This document shows, piece by piece, positions 1 through 11,194 of a stretch of DNA of 64,000 nucleotides. The position numbers and the translations under genes are program-made. Positions within the stretch are counted from its first letter, which is position 1, and each line of letters starts with the position of its first letter. Source of the stretch: Clavulina sp. PMI_390 (lineage: Eukaryota; Basidiomycota; Agaricomycetes; Cantharellales; Hydnaceae); contig WIDE01000007.1 in NCBI GenBank assembly GCA_015039315.1, forward strand, positions 1-64,000. The letters are read 5' to 3'. A model generated the notes under the pieces. It did no database searches and was not told where the DNA came from. It saw only the letters and a list, made by a program, of their open reading frames with translations.

Positions 1-1228
1 GTCAAGAACAACAACACCATCCCTCGTGCCTCACCTGACGATCTTTTGGCCATCTGCCGCGTGCAGGGCTCAGATCAAAACCTCTACTACTTTAACACTT
101 CTTTCTCTGGCGGGCCTGAGTGGCGTTTTTGACGTCCCCAAGGAAAAATGCCACGACCCTCACCCGGGTCGCGGTCATGGAGGTTCGGTGACAGCGAAAC
201 TCCATGCGACTTCTTTTTCCTCCACTCCTTCCTTCGCCAATCCCACCATGCCCTCCAATGGGCCTATCCCCACCACAGTGCCAATCCCTGGAGCATCGAA
301 GAGGGCGGCGGTCCCATCTGCTAGCAATCTCAATGCGATCCCAAGTGGTCGGATCATCTATCCTGCCCCATCCCCTCCCACTGTGTCCCTCCAGGAACGA
401 ACTATTGCTTCTACTCTTAAAGGCGTGCCAAAACCTATCCCGATCCTGAGTGGAGTCGCTGCGTTGCCCACACCTCCCAGCACTCCGCCGTACGGTCTCG
501 CGACAGGATATGCACCTTCTGCCCCTGCCACACTGAGCCCTCTCTTGGTGCAGCTGTTTCCAGGTAGCCTCAATATCGCTGGCCCACTCTCGAAAGGAGT
601 TTCCGTGCAATCCTTCCAGGAGGACGGATCGATCGTACAGTGGGACGGCTTCATTCTGAGCTTGTCTGCTCACCGCGCGGTGCCTCCCACTCCACCTCGT
701 CGATCGTCTACTGCTTCTTCTTCCACTTCTACTTCCTCGTCTTCCTCCTCCTCCATCTCTGGCTCGCCCCCTTCGCCTCGCAGTGCCTTCAAGGGCTCCC
801 GTGCTGCCCAGGCTCAGGCTGCGATGGCTGCTCACACAAACGCCGCGATGGGAGGCAAGGCCAGCCGGACGCTCTACATGAGTGCTCAAGGCGCCTTTAA
901 GCAGTACGATCGCGTTCGTGAGACAATCGTGGCGTTGTTAGATCTTGCAAGCGAGCATCTCGAATGCGACGCCGTTGTCATGGTCCTTGATCGTACGATG
1001 GGAGCTGCAGGTGAATCCTCAGCGTCAACACGTGGCGGCACGACCGCGTTTGATCCCCGTTCGCCTGGGCCATCAAGCCCAGGGATGGGCGCTTATGGTG
1101 GAAATATGAAGCAGAAGCAGGAATTTGGCGAGCTTTTGCACTCGCTGATGTATGTTGGGGGAAGCGTTGTGACAAACCCGCCTTTTGTGGTTAACCCGAA
1201 CTTTGTCCTGGTGGGCATTGAGGTCTAA
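1..1228 (+). CDS. OAZ: Ornithine decarboxylase antizyme, 5'-partial, expressed by +1 frameshifting
   Basis: Antizyme binds ornithine decarboxylase, targets it to the proteasome and limits polyamine uptake. Two overlapping frames are visible. Frame 0 is open from the window edge and ends YYFNTSFSGGPEWRF at a TTT TGA (nt 127-132). The +1 frame continues without interruption from nt 131 to the TAA at 1226-1228. The antizyme core is the C-terminal part (about nt 868-1225): RETIVALLDLA, then a beta strand VVMVLDR, then ELLHSLMYVGG and the end NFVLVGIEV, which matches the family layout of helix, strand, and LL-x-x-MFVGFE-like block. Between the shift site and the core lies a long Pro/Ser-rich linker with a poly-Ser run, much longer than in animal antizymes. 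The first ATG lies upstream of the window. Expression should be polyamine-controlled through the frameshift. Family assignment is confident; the upstream exon structure cannot be seen. Confidence 0.85.
   Translation, partial: SRTTTPSLVPHLTIFWPSAACRAQIKTSTTLTLLSLAGLSGVFDVPKEKCHDPHPGRGHGGSVTAKLHATSFSSTPSFANPTMPSNGPIPTTVPIPGASKRAAVPSASNLNAIPSGRIIYPAPSPPTVSLQERTIASTLKGVPKPIPILSGVAALPTPPSTPPYGLATGYAPSAPATLSPLLVQLFPGSLNIAGPLSKGVSVQSFQEDGSIVQWDGFILSLSAHRAVPPTPPRRSSTASSSTSTSSSSSSSISGSPPSPRSAFKGSRAAQAQAAMAAHTNAAMGGKASRTLYMSAQGAFKQYDRVRETIVALLDLASEHLECDAVVMVLDRTMGAAGESSASTRGGTTAFDPRSPGPSSPGMGAYGGNMKQKQEFGELLHSLMYVGGSVVTNPPFVVNPNFVLVGIEV
127..132 (+). promoter_or_regulatory. Programmed +1 ribosomal frameshift site (TTT TGA) of antizyme
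   Basis: In the 0 frame a TTT codon at 127-129 is followed by the stop TGA at 130-132. Skipping T130 puts the ribosome in the frame that reads GAC GTC CCC and stays open for about 365 codons into the antizyme core. Antizymes are known to use a sense codon directly before UGA, with polyamines promoting the shift. The 43 codons before the stop are open and end in a conserved-looking block, so the stop is not a sequencing artefact at the edge of a random frame. I did not identify a stimulatory stem-loop. Confidence 0.82.
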
Positions 1229-1602
1229 GTAGCGGCGGCGTAATATGCAGAGCAGAGCAGAATTCTTTTTCTTCATAGCACTGTTCGTGGTCATAACTAT
1301 CATCGTATGTACGACTCTTCAATTCAGTAGTCGTGTCCCATGATTTTTTCTTTGCTGTTCGTTGGACCTGAAATATATATTCTGTGATTGCTTGCTTTTT
1401 CTCTCATTGAATGTCCTCTTCTATCATATTCTCTACTCTAAATGAGTTCTCTATACACGCTATCGACCTCGAGGCATCGGTGTTACGAACGTTGTTCGAT
1501 CCAGTTCAGCTGTGCCTGGTCTTTTGCACACCCACAACTTTTTTAAGACGTCTAAGAAACGAGAAACGATCGGAGTTTCTATCATTCTTCACCGCTTTAA
1601 CG
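1229..1602. other. Intergenic: antizyme 3' end and Smr gene upstream region
   Basis: No independent gene is seen. An ATG at 1411 is in frame with the downstream Smr protein and would add 64 residues. I prefer the ATG at 1603 because the added residues show no domain and the stretch is pyrimidine-rich, like an upstream region. Confidence 0.4.
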
Positions 1603-2818
1603 ATGGATGTGATTATTAATATCCTTAAGCTATGTCTGACTGCCTTTAGTGGCAAGCAGGACGAGTCCCAGAACCAAGGACAGGGCCAAGGACAAGCACC
1701 ACCGTCCCAACCACAGCACCAACAGCAGCCACATCAACAACCCCAGCCGCACCCACAACCTTCTGATGGAGGAGCGTGGCAGACTCAGCCTCAACATCAC
1801 CACAAGCCTTCTTATCCCCCTCAGCAAGGTGGTTCTGGAGGAGGTGGTCAACAACATGGTGGTGGTGGTGGAGGAGGCGGAGGTGGACAGCCGCACAAGT
1901 ATCAAGGGCGTATGGTATGTACCCTGGATTCTACTTCGAGCCATCTCTCTGTGTGCCCAAGACGTGTATGTATTGACGAACGTCATGCTTAATATATAGG
2001 ATGCGAACCAAACGAACCAGGCCGACCCTCATTATACCGGCCTTCGTGACGTACGTATTTTGGGCTTTTATGAGCGCTTTGATTGTATATGAAACCTGAC
2101 TGATTTTCACGATTTATCTCGATATAGCGTGCTCGGAAGGAAGGCGATCAAATGGCTCATTGCTTTGACGAGAGTCATCGTGCATACGAGAGTGGCGATG
2201 GCGCCCGCGCCAAGGAACTCTCCAACGAGGGAAAGAAGCATAAGGCCGAGATGGAACGCTTGAATAAAGAAGCTAGCGACTGGATCTACTACCGTGAGTC
2301 TGCTCAGGCTGTTTCTACCATCTCTGCAGGACTAACCTCGTATATTAGAGAACAACACTGACAGTGCAGTGGATGAGGTCGACTTGCACGGGCTCTACGT
2401 TGCAGAGGCTGTATCTCGGACGGAGGCTGCTATCCAGAAAGCGCAATCGGAGGGCAAGAATCATCTTAATATCATCGTGGGCAAGGTGAGCCCCTACACG
2501 TTGCTCGATGACAATATGGCCGACTCATATAGCGTCTTTTACCACTAGGGGCTGCATTCGCAAGGTCACGTCGCCAAGATAAAGCCCGCAATTGAAGAGC
2601 TGATGCAAAAGTGAGTCTGCATTGCCTCGTACTTTGTTGGTGTTGGACGGTACGATATACCTACCTCAACGATCTATAGGTACAATTTGGCTGCAGAGCT
2701 GGACCCTCATAACGCGGGTGTCCTCGTCGTCCATCTTGGGCAAGGGGGCCAGCGTGGAATGGGTGCCGATGAGATCACAGACCGGCTTGACAGCAACAAG
2801 GATTGCATCATCATGTGA
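1603..2818 (+). CDS. DUF1771-Smr domain protein
   Basis: About 288 aa in six exons: 1603-1914, 2000-2050, 2128-2293, 2349-2485, 2549-2610 and 2680-2818, all GT-AG and in phase. Residues 1-17 form a short hydrophobic segment. Residues 20-105 are low complexity, rich in Gln, His, Pro and Gly. A charged helical DUF1771 block follows (about 108-175, with FDESHRAYESGDGARAKELS). The C-terminal Smr domain (about 185-288) has the DLHG signature at 188-191 and the later HLGQGGQRG loop. Smr domains are RNA or branched-DNA endonucleases, and DUF1771-Smr proteins in eukaryotes act in mRNA surveillance or bind ubiquitin-related partners. The cellular role here is inference. The upstream in-frame ATG at 1411 is an alternative start. 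Confidence 0.85.
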
Positions 2819-3133
2819 GGCACAGAGATAGAATTGCCTTCTCATACATTGTTGCGGTCATTTCCGTATACCATGGCATATAACGCTCTCTTTTCACGAT
2901 CTTTCCACGATCTCTGGTCTAAAGGATGAGCCGTCAACTAGGTAAATTCGGAGCCGAAGCACGAACGCAGAGTGACTTGGGTTGTACCTCCACTTTTCCA
3001 CTCCAAGCACGCTTTTGAATAGATCTCAATCTTGCTGACTGATGTGCTGACTGTGCTACTGGCTGCTCCCAAGCTCCTTTAAGAAGGCGATCAAGAACCC
3101 TCGTCATCCTCAGCTGCTTCTCTGTGAACTATC
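2819..3133. other. Intergenic between Smr gene and first GRDP-like gene
   Basis: About 315 bp between two plus-strand genes. I see no open frame of note and no RNA gene. It probably holds the 3' UTR of the Smr gene and the promoter of the next gene. Confidence 0.35.
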
Positions 3134-5390
3134 ATGACTCCCGAACTGCCCCCCAACTACGAGCGCTTGAGTGACTCGACTGCACTACCTGCGTATGACG
3201 GACCTCCAAACCCTCTAGAAACACTCCCGCCAACGTTTAAGATAGGAACGCGCTACACGACGCCATTGATATCAGTTGCTCAAGTCAAATCGCACCTACT
3301 TTTGCTGGGAGCCTTTTGCCGCTTGAGACGTCGCGTTTTTGAGGAGCCATCGCCAATTGATCCATCAATGCGTGAGGATGTCAAGTGGGTGTTATTCTTG
3401 ACTCGCGCCGCTTTGCGTTTTGAGCTCTGGGTTCGTTGCGTGGTGTGCAAAGACGCGAGGAGGCGAGGAGAGATGCCTCTCCTACTCCAAGAGTATGAGA
3501 TTCCTCCACTCGATGTTTGTATGTGATTCTACCCCCGCCACCATTTTGTATCATCACTAACGACGCCTGATGCTCCCACCATGTCTAGTGCTATGCTGGC
3601 ATGCGTATCTTCTCAACCCGATCGTGGTGTGTTATAGTCGTTCCTCCACCTTGGCTTGTTCGACCTATCGTGTTCTCAATTATTAGACTCATAGCTCTTC
3701 CATGATTGCGAGGCTATGTATCCAGCGCTTCGCCAAATAGGACCATTTCCTCTCGCGTCGGTTGCTCATCGTATTAATCTTCAAACGTTCGAATACGTCG
3801 CTACTATCAATCAACTCGAAGAATGGGAGATGGCGACTCAACAAGACTTTGAACTCCCTCTCGCTCCCGGTTTTTGCTCTCGTGTCATCGTCGCGTGCCC
3901 TCGTTGTTTGGAGCCTAGGGAAGTCCCTCTAATCACTGACCTTACGCCAAAACCTTCCTCTTCGGCGGAAAGCGAAGGCACCACTCGCTTGACAGGATGC
4001 GGTTACGCCCAGAATGGGTTTAGTTCGGACTGTTCATATTGCGGACTCCAAATCAACCACGACACCTTGGCAGCCGCAAACGTCGCTCGCGATCTAGCAA
4101 GGGCATCTGATGACATGGCGCATGGGAAAAAGACATTCCTAAAGTTGGTGTATTGCAATTTTCCTGGCAGGATTGACCTATCATTTTTATCGTGCCTGAT
4201 CAAATCTACCTGCAGTGGGAACCTTCTCGGTGCCAAGGGGAAAGTTTCGCCAGACATTGCGAATCATTTCGCCCAGCTTGTTCTTGGAGACATGAGCGTG
4301 CCGATTGCACTGCGTTCCGGAAACAAACGCATAATCTATGGTAACTACATTGAGTGGTGAGTGCTTCGCCTCTCGCTTTATTCCTATGCTCAATTAGCAC
4401 TTTCAATGATTAGGAATATGGCAAAGGCTCAAAAGCTATTCGAGTATGCAGTCCAGGCTAGGACGGGCCCAACGATGTGGCACGCTAAATTGTGCGTCAT
4501 GCAACACGTCATGCAGAAGAACTAGATATTGACGCGCTGACCATTGCACAGCCTGTCAAGATCATTTCAATCATATCGTCAAGCTCAGCCATTCTCGATT
4601 GATATCGTCGACTCGGTGAGTCATTTACTCAGTTGAGCGACCTCGCTCTTTTCTCACTCGATTTACAGGTGATTCGCCAGTTCAATTTCAGCGAGCAACT
4701 GCATCACATCGATTGGACCTCTTCCCAGTACCTTGCTACCCATCCTTCTCTCACGGCTGATGCGATCTCGCAGTACCATATGTTCCTCGATCTCAGCTCT
4801 CAAACCGGCCGGAATCTCTTTCCAACGAGTACAATTGAGCTCGCATGGCGCACTCACATGCTTTCCGGAGAGAAATACCACGAAGATGTGCTAAACTACC
4901 TTGATCGTTTCATAGTGCACGATGACGGAGTAGATGAGGGCCATTTTAGTGAGCTCAGTTTTACTTTCCTTATAAAGGCACATGTTCTGACCGTTGTTGC
5001 TCATTAGCTCGTGCTGTTGAAGAGACCTCAAAGGCATGGAAAGCTCGGTTTCACGTGTCTTATGGCCAAGTGCTGGTGTCATCCACCCTAATGGACGATA
5101 CCTTGATCTCTAATGGGTCATCCCTTCCGCAATTACCCATCACGCCGGACGACACTGGCCCTTCCTGGGTCACGTCACCAATTTCCACGTTAGCACGCAA
5201 AGTCAGGTCGATATCAACAAACAAACCTGCTGAAAGTCTGCATAGGCGCGCACCAGCTACCCAACCATACCCCGCATTCGTTAGACCCCTTCAAGGCACG
5301 AGCGCGACCGAGTTTGCACATCTAGGTGCAGAAGGCTGGGACCTCTGGTGCTCTCATAGCCCAATTATGCTCGACGGGGGACCAGGTTAA
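3134..5390 (+). CDS. GRDP-like (DUF1399) protein, tandem copy A
   Basis: About 605 aa in eight exons: 3134-3518, 3589-3626, 3695-4143, 4216-4356, 4414-4491, 4552-4615, 4669-4948 and 5008-5390. The family signature is present twice, as WHAYLLNP after the first intron and as IELAWRTHMLSGEKYHEDV in exon 7. Together they match the WHxHxL-type repeats of the glycine-rich domain-containing protein-like family (pfam07173). Plant members are linked to RNA binding and stress, but function in fungi is unknown. The second motif has Arg where copy B has His (WRTHML versus WHTHML). The protein ends with a short tail containing LGAEGWDLW, shared with copy B. The intron at 4144-4215 is 72 nt and stop-free in frame, so its retention would add 24 residues. 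The structure was confirmed by aligning exon by exon with copy B. Confidence 0.85.
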
Positions 5391-5954
5391 GGGGCTGGAT
5401 ACAAGGTAAGGTCGTCATCGGTCGAGAAGAGAATGTCGCAATACTAAGCTCCCGTGCCCTCGCCTCTTGAATAATCTATTAGCGGAGGGGGTTGTGCTGT
5501 GCTGTGCGGTCCGACTATTGTCCGCCAAGAGACTTGGTCATGCTTACATGCAAATCCTCATGCTTTGGTTCTTTGCATTGCTTTACGCTCGATCTCGAGC
5601 TTCTTTTCGTATTATATTACTACTTCTTCAGCCTTCAAAGACAAAGCAACATGAGTTCTCAGGAACACAGTTAGGACGGGTATCATGGAGCTATATATAG
5701 CCGAGAGATGTGTCATGCTAAATATGCTCATGGCGCACACGACAATAGTGCTTGCTGCGTCGGTGCCGAAATTTGGCTTGGGTCTTGTGACGGAGAATGA
5801 ATCTGAACATCATGATCATACTGGCCACTGAACTAACAACTGATGATTGCAGCCGAGCGCTCTCCCCAAGCTCACAGCCTCAGACTCTTCGCTTTTCTTG
5901 TACTCACAGGGGAACCTTCGTCACCCCCAACTGCGTCCGCAACTGAGAGCCCTG
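5391..5954. other. Intergenic between the tandem GRDP-like genes
   Basis: About 560 bp with no supported gene. Frames here open only from non-ATG codons. The frame of copy B is open upstream of its ATG, but no ATG in that frame precedes 5955. The alignment of the two N-termini (YDGPPNPLE block) supports 5955 as the start. Confidence 0.4.
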
Positions 5955-8597
5955 ATGTGCGCTGGACTTCCTAGCTATGAGCCCTGGAGCAACTCCGATA
6001 CTCTGCCTGGCTATGACGGCCCCCCAAACCCCCTAGAGGCACTTCCACCGACATTTAAGATTGGGAAACTGTATACCACTCCATTAATATCCGTCGCCCA
6101 AGTCAAATCTCACCTCCTCGTTCTGGGGGCTTTCTGCCGCTTGAGACGTCGGGTTCTCGACGAACCCTCGCCAATTGATCCATTTATGCGTGAGGATGTG
6201 AAGTGGACGCTATTCTTGACTCGTGCTGCTCTACGCTTCGAGCTTTGGGTACACGAAGTTGTATCTAAGGATGCCCGAAGGCGAGGGGAAATGCCTCTGC
6301 TACTACAGGAATACGAGATCCCTCCCCTTGATGTTTGTGGGTACTTTTCGACACACTCACTGCTCTGCACCATGCCTAACTACTGGCCTATTTAGTACTG
6401 TTCTGGCATGCGTACCTTCTCAGCCCAGTCTCAGTATGTCAAATTGGGCTTGGTTCCACCTTCTGGCTCCAGAGTCTCATCTTCCACATTCTCAGTACTT
6501 TCATGACTGTGAAGCGATGTACCCTCAGCTTCGACAAATTGGTCCATTTCCACTTACCTCCATAGCGCATCGGATCAACCTCAGCACATTCGAATACACC
6601 CCAACCATCAATCAGCTGGAGGAGTGGGAGTTAGTGACTCGACAAGACTTTGACCCACCTATATCAACCAGTCTGGATTGCCACGTCACCGTCGCATGCC
6701 CTCGCTGCTCTGAACTCAAAGATGTCCCCCTTGTTGTGGAGATTACTCAAGCGTCCTCTTCCGGCGAAGGCGCCGACGGGGCCTCGGCGGGCCTGACGGG
6801 GTCAGGGTATGCCCAAAATGGCTTCACCTCGGAATGCCATTTCTGTGGTTTCAGGATTGACCGAGGCACACTGGCCGCTAATAATGTTGCGCGGGACCTT
6901 GAGCGTGCGGCGAATGATGCTGACCAAGGGAAACGAACTTTCATGAAGTAAGGCACCGGAGACTTCACGATTCATTTCAGTACTGAATTACCTTATAGCG
7001 GAAACCTTCTTGGTGCAAGAGGAAAAGTCGCACCTGATGTTGCCAACCATTTCGTCCAGCTCCTATTCCGTCATCTCGGCCTACCAGCCGTCGGCCCTTC
7101 AGTGAACAAGCGAATGGCATATGGGAAGTATCTCAACTGGTGAGAAAGCGCGTCCAATCATTTCTCCACCTGGCTTCTCTCAACCTCCTGACATTTTCAG
7201 GGATATGGAGAGAGCGCAACTGCTTTTTGAGTTCGCAATCCAGGCTACGACTGGACCAAAGGCTTGGCATGGTGATTTGTGCGTCCGATGATGAAATATT
7301 GATAGATCGACATGAACTGACAGCTTTCAAGTTTGCGAAAATCCTTTCGCGCTTATCGTCAACCGCAACCCTTCTCAATCGATCTTGTTGGCTCGGTAAG
7401 GGCTTTTCGTGGTGGCCAAAGCAATATATGCTGATATTTATTTCAGGTCATGCGGCAGTTTAAATTTAGTGAACAAGTGCACCAACTGGACTGGACGTCG
7501 TTTCAGTTCCTCGCTGCGCACCCATCACTCATAACAGAGGGAATTATCCAATATCATATGTTCCTCGATCTAAATTATCAGTCCTATCGCATGCTCGTCC
7601 CGACTATCGGCATTGACCTAGTTTGGCACACTCACATGCTGTTCGGAGATAAATATCACGAAGATGTCTTGAAATATGTGGACAAGTTCATGGATCATGA
7701 CGATCGGGTTGAGGAAGGCCACCTTGGTAAGTTCACTAGTCCTACGCTCAACACATACTCACACCATTAATTCATCGCCCAGCTCGTGCATACGAGGAAA
7801 CTTCAACTATATGGAAAGATCGCTTCAACGCCCCGTACACTCAAACCACAGCCAACTATCCAGGATCTGACCAAGCGACAACCATGCCATCAACACCAGC
7901 GAATAACGCGCCTCCCAAAACCCGTTCCATACTCCGCATTTCTCGTCCATCATTGGGGTTCCCGACGCTCGGCAGGAAGGCGAAATTGTCGTCTACGTCG
8001 GAAACTTCTGGCTCTGCCGGTAGCAATGGAGCGCCGTCCGCACTTACAGTAGACACGTCCCCGGCTAACGGCCAGTCATCGACATCACCCCATCCTCCCA
8101 CTTACAACGCTGGGGATTCTACACCTGACTCAGCTACTGACGAATCGGCCGTCTTACCATCATGTCACAACTCTGTTCTCGTATATAACGGAGGCAGGGA
8201 CGTCATGGCTGCTCGAAGGTCTCGGGTGCAAGGAGCAAGCGTCGCGAAGGATGGTCGGCGTGGAGGAAAGAAGAGAGCAAATAGTGGGGCTTCTCATTTA
8301 TCTCCCTCAAGCGAGACTTCGACTTCCCGATTCCAAGCGGCGGCGAATGGTATCATAGAAGGCGAAGGAGGGGTCTCTGGCGAAGGTTCTCAATCAATGA
8401 ATGGGGGCATTTCCCTTTCGTCGGCCCCAGATTCGTTGCAATCTCATCCTCCGTTTGTGATGCCAGAGCCAGAAGACGCGGCAGATGCGGCGGGTTTCGC
8501 ATCCCTCGGCGTAGAAGGATGGGACCTGTGGGGTCCTCGAGATGCGTCAGTGTTAGATGGAGCACAAAAGCGGGGGAATTGCTGCACGGTGCGCTGA
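5955..8597 (+). CDS. GRDP-like (DUF1399) protein, tandem copy B
   Basis: About 749 aa in eight exons: 5955-6336, 6396-6433, 6496-6947, 6999-7139, 7201-7278, 7332-7395, 7447-7726 and 7783-8597. Exons 2, 4, 5, 6 and 7 have exactly the same lengths as in copy A (38, 141, 78, 64 and 280 nt). Exon sequences are clearly homologous and introns have diverged. The motifs WHAYLLSP and DLVWHTHMLFGDKYHEDV mark the GRDP-like family. A cysteine pair CPRC and a later CHFCG in exon 3, conserved in copy A as CPRC and CSYCG, could bind a metal. The last exon is more than twice as long as in copy A and adds a Ser/Ala-rich basic tail. It keeps the LGVEGWDLW motif and ends in NCCTVR. The role is unknown; a cytosolic protein is likely because no signal peptide or membrane segment is seen. 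Confidence 0.85.
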
Positions 8598-8973
8598 ACG
8601 TGTCGTATTTTTTTTCGGCCCTTAACGCTGATGATTCGTATTCTGCCCTGTGATCTAGGGGGCACTAATCTCATGTGCAAGTGTCCTTCGCTTCGCTGTG
8701 CCAAGCTCGCAGAGACCGATGCGATTTTGAGCGTGTCATCGGCAATGATTGGCGCGAAATATTTGTTTTCGGGAGACAGACCATATTTACTTGCGTAATA
8801 TCAAGACTGGAACTTCAATCTATGTCCATTGTGGAAAGCTGACAGATACTCGATACAGTAAGAGAGCAGTTGGAAGCCCAACAGACAATCATGAGCGAAG
8901 AACAAAAAAGAGACAGGGTTGAGAGCGAGGGTTCGGTAGCGAGGATAGATTGATGACATATTTAGGACAAAAA
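8598..8973. other. Convergent intergenic region (GRDP-like B / bZIP)
   Basis: About 376 bp between two converging 3' ends. No gene or repeat is seen. It must contain both 3' UTRs and termination signals. Confidence 0.35.
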
Positions 8974-10143
8974 CTACCGCTTGGCTCGCTTTGGCTTCCG
9001 CGTGCCGTCATCGGCAGGTTGAGCTTGCTGCTGCTCTGTGCCCAAGGGTTCTGGCTCTGATCCAGAGGCAGCATTCGTTCCTCCAACAGAAGAAGTGGTG
9101 GGCAGCTGAGGCATAGTATCTGGGTGTGGAGCAGCACCTTCTGCTAGTGCTGGATCCTGAAGAACGGCTGCAACGTCGCTTGCTTCGACTTGCTCAGCTC
9201 CAGGGGCCGATGAACTAGTACCGGCGGCTGGGGGAGGAGCCACACTGTAACCCTGTGCCGTCACAAAGCCACTAGGTACCGCGCCGCCAGTATACTGCTG
9301 GAGTGCAGCAGAAAGTCGCTGGTTCTCTGAACGCAACGCGTTAATGATGTGCCGGCACTCCTCGAGTTGACGGTTTGTTTCATCGAGGTTCGCTAGGGCT
9401 TGTTCTAGCATAGTTGAGCGAGTCTCCAGTTCCTTTACGTGACTGTGCCAAACAAGAGCAGTCGTGAGCCCCAAAATTCATAGTGAAACTAGCTGGTAGG
9501 CTAGGGTTGTGAATTTGAGTCCAACTTACGCGTCGCGACGCTCGCGAAATGCGCGCTGAGCTTTCCGGTTCTGCTCCGCTCGTTTGGAGGGATTCACGGG
9601 TCGCCCATGATGAATGTGAGGAGCAGGCCCGTTGGCATTAAAATCTTCCTGCTCATTCTCGATTTCAATGGGCACTTCTCCACTAAAAGGTTGCATGCTT
9701 GGATCAATAGTGTAAGAGACTGGCGTGCCTCCTTCGGGGGCACCGGGCGGCAGCTGGGTGTCGGCCGTGTAGAATGGTGTCAATGTACCCGGCTGAGCTA
9801 CCCCTGACGCTTCGCCAGTCGCAGATGTCGCAGGGCTCTTACGCTTGCGACCGCGAGGTGCTGCAGCTTTGACTGCGCTGTCTGGGGAGGGATCTAGCCG
9901 GAAAGTTTGCTGAGTCTCTAACAAGCCAGCGGTTAAGTCCGGCGTGAGTTCCTCGGGGCATTTCGTTTCCGGAGCACACTAGTACAAGATAGAGTGCTCA
10001 CCTCGCGCATCCGGGGCTCCTGGAAGTGACTGGGCAGTAGGCAGATGCGGGTATGCAGCAGGAATGTAGGTTGGCGCGTACACGGTGTCCGGGCGAGCTT
10101 GGGCCGGGAACCGACTGGCGTTTGTTTGTTGAGGCTGCTGCAT
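8974..10143 (-). CDS. bZIP transcription factor, Yap/AP-1-like
   Basis: About 332 aa in three exons on the minus strand: 10143-10002, 9917-9530 and 9442-8974. The basic region NRKAQRAFRERRDAHV (from about residue 164) has the Gln and Phe that mark the fungal Yap/Pap1 subfamily. It continues across the second intron into a leucine zipper (MLEQALANLDETNRQLEEC and on). The N-terminal part holds a basic stretch GRKRK, a likely nuclear signal, and the C-terminus ends in KPKRAKR. The rest is Pro/Ala/Ser-rich and probably forms activation regions. Yap-type factors usually control oxidative, drug or metal stress genes; the targets here are unknown. I see no obvious cysteine-rich redox domain of the Yap1 kind. 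It shares a 151-bp upstream region with SNU23. Confidence 0.85.
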
Positions 10144-10294
10144 TGTGGGTTTGGTCGTCGTCGCCTCGATCGACGTCCTGGGACGATGGCTTCTTTTGAT
10201 GGCGTCGGACGTTGGATCAGGTAAGCTGCGAACGGCTTAGCAAGCTCGGCGCTTAGACGAGTCAAACAACGCTGACGTAAACAGACCACCACAA
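10144..10294. promoter_or_regulatory. Short bidirectional upstream region (bZIP / SNU23)
   Basis: Only 151 bp separate the two divergent start codons, so both promoters and 5' UTRs must lie here or overlap the genes. I recognise no specific factor site. Confidence 0.5.
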
Positions 10295-11194
10295 ATGAGC
10301 GACAAGGTGGGCGCGTATGGGACCAAGGCAGTAAGTTTTTAGTGAATAAACCCATCTCAGTGCGTTATTATTGTATATCTGATACATTTCTGTGCCTCTA
10401 GTCCGACAGTAACTTTCGTCGAACCTGGGATAAGGAAGAGTATGCTGCTCGTGCCAAAGCCAGAGATGAGGAGGAGCGGGAGCGAATGAAAGAGAATGAG
10501 GAACGCATGAAGCAAGGTGAGTCTCCGGCTTATAGGATGGTCTACCATATACTAAACCATTGTTCTTCAGGAAAGCGTCCTCGACGACACCGCGATGATG
10601 TGCCTAAGCCCACAGAGCTCATGAAGCAGCGTGACGCGCCACTCAATCTCGATAAAGATCTTGGGAAGACTATCATTGTGAACAACCCTGGCGGGCGTGG
10701 GGCTGGGCAGCCTGGCTACTTCTGTGAAGTCTGCAATCGCTCGTGCAAAGACAGCACAGGATACCTGGACCATATCAACGGACGAAGTCGTGAGTTGTCT
10801 CTGCCCGTGTATTTTCTATACCCTCATGCATACCTTCTTCTTTCTCGCATGCAACCAATGTGTACTATTCATTCACTCATTCATTGCTTCACTCCGCGTA
10901 GATCTCCGCCGCTTGGGCCAGACGACAAAGGTTGCACGATCCACCATTGAACAAGTCCGAGCTCGTATCGCCTTCCTGCGCGAGAAAACAAGAGAAGCTG
11001 CAAACGCCAAAGCCTTTGACTTTGATGCGAGACTAGAAGAGATCCGCCAAAAGGAGCAAGAGGAACGTGACGCGAAGCGTGCAGCGAAGAAGGCTGCACG
11101 AGATGCTCGTCTAATTGAAGCAGTCAAAGACGCTGAAACTGACGAGATGTCCCAAATGATGGGCTTTGGTGGCTTTGGCAGCACGAAAAAGTGA
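10295..11194 (+). CDS. SNU23: Snu23 / ZMAT2, U4/U6.U5 tri-snRNP zinc-finger protein
   Basis: Four exons, 10295-10330, 10402-10516, 10571-10789 and 10902-11194, encode about 220 aa. The N-terminal block NFRRTWDKEEYAARAKARD and the matrin-type C2H2 finger (FCEVCNRSCKDSTGYLDHING, then SHLRRLG across the third intron) are diagnostic of ZMAT2/Snu23. A long charged helix follows (DARLEEIRQKEQEERDAK) and the end is GFGGFGSTKK. The family sits in the spliceosomal B complex and helps position the 5' splice site after U4/U6 unwinding. It is nuclear and presumably constitutively expressed. The gene is divergent from the bZIP gene. Confidence 0.93.

Noticed and set aside
92..889. 265-codon minus-strand frame
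   Set aside because: It is the shadow of the antizyme linker; Arg/Gly-rich with no recognisable feature.
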